A stretch of DNA of 7,063 nt from UBA6136 sp044378425 (GTDB lineage: Bacteria; Pseudomonadota; Gammaproteobacteria; Methylococcales; Methylococcaceae), in assembly GCA_044378425.1 (NCBI GenBank), contig JBILXN010000128.1, positions 1 through 7,063 of the forward strand. Reading direction: 5' to 3'. Positions 4,421 to 7,063 of the stretch are shown one piece after another (the first letter of the stretch is position 1; every line of letters starts with the position of its first letter). The translations under genes were made by a program, and so were the position numbers. Under the pieces are notes generated by a model. The model was not told the origin of the DNA, did no database searches, and saw only the letters and a list, made by a program, of their open reading frames with translations.

Positions 4421-6652
4421 ATGACTGCTACTCATCGATTTTTTGCCACGGCCCCGCTGGGTATCGAACTGCTGCTGGCGCAGGAACTCCGTGATCTCGG
4501 CATCCCCGACGTCAGGGAAGGCCGGGCGGGCGTCGCTTTTAGCGGCGATCTCACCGCCGCCTATACCGCCTGTCTCTGGTCACGCCTCGCCAACCGGATT
4601 CTGATGCCGATCGCCCACTATGACGCCCCCACTGTCGAGACGCTCTATGCCGGAGCCCATGCCATCGACTGGTCCCGGCACATGGCGCCCGAAGCGACCC
4701 TGGCGGTGGACTTTGCCGCCAGTCGATCGGCGATTACCCACACCCTGTTTGGCGCCCAGAAGATCAAGGACGCCATCGTCGATCACTTTCGCGCGCATCA
4801 TGGCACCCGGCCCTCGGTCGATCTCGCCCAGCCCGATCTGCGGGTGAATGTGTACCTGGACCGTGATCAGGCGACGGTGAGCATCGACCTGTCGGGCGAT
4901 AGCCTCCATAAGCGCGGTTATCGGCTTGAAGGCGGCAAGGCCCCGCTCAAGGAAAATCTGGCGGCGGCGATATTGCTGCGGGCAGGCTGGCCGGCCATCG
5001 CCGCAGAGGGCGGCTCTTTCATGGATCCCATGTGTGGGTCGGGCACACTGCCGATTGAGGCGGGGCTGATGGCGGCGGATAGTGCGCCCGGTTTGCTGCG
5101 GCAGTGTTACGGCTTTCTCGGTTGGCGTGGCCATGATCCGGCGCTGTGGCTGGGGCTGCTTGATGATGCCAGACAGCGCCACGCAGCGGGTCTCGGTCGG
5201 TTGCCGCCCATTATGGGCTATGACATTGACCGTCAGGCGGTACACCATGCGCTTGGCAATCTTGAGCGGGCCGGATTGCGCGGTCATATTCACATCGAAC
5301 GCAAAGCTGCCGGCGAAGCACGACCCCAGCACGACACCGGTCTGCTGGTGGTCAATCCGCCCTATGGCGCGCGGCTGGGTGACGAAGCCTCGCTGGTCCC
5401 ACTCTACACCGAACTCGGCGATACCCTGCGCGCCCATTTCAGGGGTTGGCACGCCAGCGTATTGACCGGCAATCCTGAACTGGCCTTCAAGCTCGGCATC
5501 CGCGCTACCCGCCATTACGCGCTCTACAACGGCGCCCTGGCCTGCAAGCTGTTCAACTTCGATGTAGCCGAAGGGCGGTTTTTCACCCCGCATGAGGGCG
5601 AACCGCCGACTGAGGCCGAGCGCAAGCTGCGCGAACTTCATCGCAAGGCCAGAGCGGTTGATCTCGGCGATGGCGGTGCCGCGATGTTCGCCAACCGGCT
5701 CCGCAAAAACCTCAAAAATATCGGGCGCTGGGCCCGGCAGAACAGCATTGGCTGTTATCGCCTCTACGACGCCGATCTGCCTGAATATGCCGTGGCGGTC
5801 GACCTCTACCAGGGCGAAAAGCTCTGGGTGCATGTGCAGGAATATGAGGCCCCCCTGACCGTCGACTCCGACCGGGCTGAAAGTCGCCTCATCGACATTC
5901 TGGCGGCTATCCCCGCCGTCCTGGAGATTCCGCCGCAACAGGTGTTTCTGAAGGTGCGCCGCCGGCAGAAGGGTGCGGCGCAGTACGAGAAGCAGTCTGA
6001 AGGGGGACAGTTCCATCAGGTCACCGAAGGCGGGCTCAAGTTCTGGGTCAATTTCGAGGATTACCTCGACACTGGCCTGTTTCTCGATCACAGGCTGACC
6101 CGGGCCCTGATTCGTGAGCGGGCCGAAGACATGTGCATGCTCAATCTGTTTGCCTATACCGGCTCTGCCAGTGTCTATGCGGCGGCGGGGGGCGCCGCAT
6201 CAACCACGACCGTCGATATGTCGCGCACTTATCTCGACTGGACGGCCCGCAATCTGGCGCTCAACGGCATCGGTGGCGAGCGGCATGAACTGATTCAGGC
6301 CGACTGCCTCGAATGGCTGGCCGATGCGGTGGAGGATCAATGGCGCTATGATCTGATTTTCCTTGACCCTCCCACCTTTTCCACCTCCAAGCGGATGAGG
6401 GCCACGCTCGATATTCAGCGCGACCACGTCGGTATCATTCGCCAGTGCCTGGACTTGTTGACCGATGACGGGCTGCTGGTGTTTTCTACCAACAACCGCA
6501 AATTCCGGCTGGATAGCGAGAGCCTGGCGGATTGCCATATCGAGGATGTGAGCCGCAAGACCCTCCCCAAGGACTTCGAGCGCAACCCCCGTATCCACTA
6601 TTGCTGGCTGATTCGGAATCAGGCGGCTGGAACCACCGACCCACACCCTTGA
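4421..6652 (+). CDS. rlmKL: Bifunctional 23S rRNA methyltransferase RlmKL (m2G2445 and m7G2069)
   Basis: The 743-residue product has the two-methyltransferase fusion layout of E. coli RlmKL (702 residues), which methylates two guanines of 23S rRNA helix 74 during large-subunit assembly. The N-terminus (about 1-160) is the ferredoxin-like plus THUMP RNA-binding region. The RlmL half has SAM motif MDPMCGSGTLPIEAG (201-215) and catalytic NPPYG (312-316), making m2G2445. After a linker, the RlmK half has QYEKQSEGGQFHQVTEGG (about 521-538), VNFEDYLDTGLFLDHR, SAM motif LNLFAYTGSASVYAA (574-588) and LDPPTFS (648-654), making m7G2069. All core motifs are intact, so both activities are expected; site numbering follows E. 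coli. It acts in the cytoplasm. The start MTATHRFFATAPLGIE matches the family's N-terminal strand, although no strong Shine-Dalgarno is seen. Its stop is adjacent to the ribosome binding site of the following sugar transferase gene. Confidence 0.96.
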   Translation: MTATHRFFATAPLGIELLLAQELRDLGIPDVREGRAGVAFSGDLTAAYTACLWSRLANRILMPIAHYDAPTVETLYAGAHAIDWSRHMAPEATLAVDFAASRSAITHTLFGAQKIKDAIVDHFRAHHGTRPSVDLAQPDLRVNVYLDRDQATVSIDLSGDSLHKRGYRLEGGKAPLKENLAAAILLRAGWPAIAAEGGSFMDPMCGSGTLPIEAGLMAADSAPGLLRQCYGFLGWRGHDPALWLGLLDDARQRHAAGLGRLPPIMGYDIDRQAVHHALGNLERAGLRGHIHIERKAAGEARPQHDTGLLVVNPPYGARLGDEASLVPLYTELGDTLRAHFRGWHASVLTGNPELAFKLGIRATRHYALYNGALACKLFNFDVAEGRFFTPHEGEPPTEAERKLRELHRKARAVDLGDGGAAMFANRLRKNLKNIGRWARQNSIGCYRLYDADLPEYAVAVDLYQGEKLWVHVQEYEAPLTVDSDRAESRLIDILAAIPAVLEIPPQQVFLKVRRRQKGAAQYEKQSEGGQFHQVTEGGLKFWVNFEDYLDTGLFLDHRLTRALIRERAEDMCMLNLFAYTGSASVYAAAGGAASTTTVDMSRTYLDWTARNLALNGIGGERHELIQADCLEWLADAVEDQWRYDLIFLDPPTFSTSKRMRATLDIQRDHVGIIRQCLDLLTDDGLLVFSTNNRKFRLDSESLADCHIEDVSRKTLPKDFERNPRIHYCWLIRNQAAGTTDPHP

Positions 6653-6657
6653 AGGAG
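6652..6657 (+). promoter_or_regulatory. Shine-Dalgarno of the sugar transferase gene, abutting the rlmKL stop
   Basis: AAGGAG begins on the last base of the rlmKL TGA and lies 11 nt before ATG 6669. This spacing favours 6669 over the in-frame ATG at 6678. Ribosomes ending rlmKL would sit on this site, which suggests translational linkage of the two genes. Confidence 0.6.
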
Positions 6658-6668
6658 CCTTACGCCGG

Positions 6669-7063
6669 ATGATCGACATGTGGACGAAGCGCCTGTTTGA
6701 CCTGCTGCTGGCCACGCTGGCCGCCATGCTGCTGGCCGTGCCTTTTCTGCTGGTCTGGCTGACCGTCCGGTTAACCTCAGCCGGCCCCGCGTTGTACTGG
6801 TCTGATCGGATCGGGCGCGATAACAGTCTGTTCAAAATGCCCAAATTCCGCAGTATGCGGGTGGGAACCCCCGCCGTCGCCACTCACCTGATGGCCGATC
6901 CCGGCGCCTATCTGACCCCCATAGGCTCTTTCCTGCGCAAGAGCAGTCTTGATGAGTTGCCGCAACTCTGGAGCATCATCAAGGGCGATATGAGTTTCGT
7001 CGGCCCCCGCCCGGCCCTGTTCAATCAGGACGACCTGATCGAATTGCGGACCCGCGAGGGGGT
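6669..7063 (+). CDS. Undecaprenyl-phosphate sugar-1-phosphate transferase (PglC/bacterial sugar transferase family), 3' end outside window
   Basis: 131 codons are visible and the frame is open to the window edge. The product begins MIDMWTKRLFDLLLATLAAM. A single N-terminal hydrophobic segment (about 9-35) is the re-entrant membrane helix of monotopic phosphoglycosyl transferases. The family motifs follow in order: KFRSMR (59-64), GSFLRKSSLDELPQLW (86-101) with the catalytic Asp95-Glu96 pair, and GDMSFVGPRP (106-115). Such enzymes move a sugar 1-phosphate from a UDP-sugar to undecaprenyl phosphate on the inner face of the inner membrane, priming O-antigen, capsule, exopolysaccharide or glycoprotein glycans. 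With no large N-terminal multi-helix region it is the short PglC-like type, normally about 200 residues, so roughly 70 are missing. The donor sugar cannot be told. It probably opens a glycan cluster beyond the window. Confidence 0.92.
   Translation, partial: MIDMWTKRLFDLLLATLAAMLLAVPFLLVWLTVRLTSAGPALYWSDRIGRDNSLFKMPKFRSMRVGTPAVATHLMADPGAYLTPIGSFLRKSSLDELPQLWSIIKGDMSFVGPRPALFNQDDLIELRTREG

Noticed and set aside
3732..4421. 229-residue minus-strand frame
   Set aside because: It is antisense to the transglycosylase lipoprotein, which has lipobox and catalytic motifs; no protein-like features.
4580..6091. 503-residue open frame on the minus strand
   Set aside because: It lies wholly opposite rlmKL, whose conserved motifs fix the coding strand. 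Its translation has no recognisable motifs, and long antisense frames are common in GC-rich genes.
6200..6883. 227-residue minus-strand frame across the rlmKL end
   Set aside because: It spans two real plus-strand genes in antisense and has no domain signals.

Overview
The window reads as chromosome of a Gram-negative gammaproteobacterium. Evidence for this is a fused RlmKL-type 23S rRNA methyltransferase (the bifunctional form typical of that class), a Ser+2 outer-membrane-type lipoprotein, and a phosphoglycosyl transferase of the kind that opens O-antigen, capsule or exopolysaccharide clusters. The right-hand two thirds is GC-rich, coding-dense and orthodox. The left third is accessory DNA: an AT-rich leader, a decayed transposase, and a lone surface-type gene. 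The species cannot be named from this.

Layout: 1-173 (minus) is the 5' part of an HTH transposase gene broken by a nonsense change and a frameshift. 174-444 is AT-rich non-coding DNA with a 14-bp inverted repeat and a perfect 7-bp hairpin. 445-1446 (plus) encodes an exported collagen-like protein: signal peptide, 40 unbroken Gly-X-Y triplets, and a C-terminal domain resembling the C1q/TNF-like heads of BclA-type proteins. A strong terminator-like stem follows at 1528-1555. 1556-1939 has no recognisable gene. 1940-2057 may be a small frameshifted gene whose end overlaps (ATGA) a 58-residue two-helix membrane protein at 2054-2230. On the minus strand, 2268-3614 is a cytoplasmic GH1 beta-glycosidase. 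Divergent from it, 3777-4370 is an SLT-type lytic transglycosylase lipoprotein, followed on the same strand by rlmKL (4421-6652) and, 16 bp later, a sugar-1-phosphate transferase that runs off the window.

The last three genes could share a transcript: two act at the envelope (peptidoglycan cleavage; priming of a lipid-linked glycan) and one modifies 23S rRNA. GH1 probably handles cytoplasmic beta-glycosides independently.

The most interesting point is how the collagen-like gene is started. In its frame there is no ATG before the repeats; the only upstream start candidate besides a CTG is a GTG without a Shine-Dalgarno. A well-placed Shine-Dalgarno serves an ATG at 485 in another frame. Twelve bases into that frame lies an A_AAA_AAA heptamer, and slipping -1 there would join MFPSKK exactly to the signal peptide and repeats. 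This could be programmed frameshifting, homopolymer phase variation, a fresh inactivating deletion, or a sequencing error.
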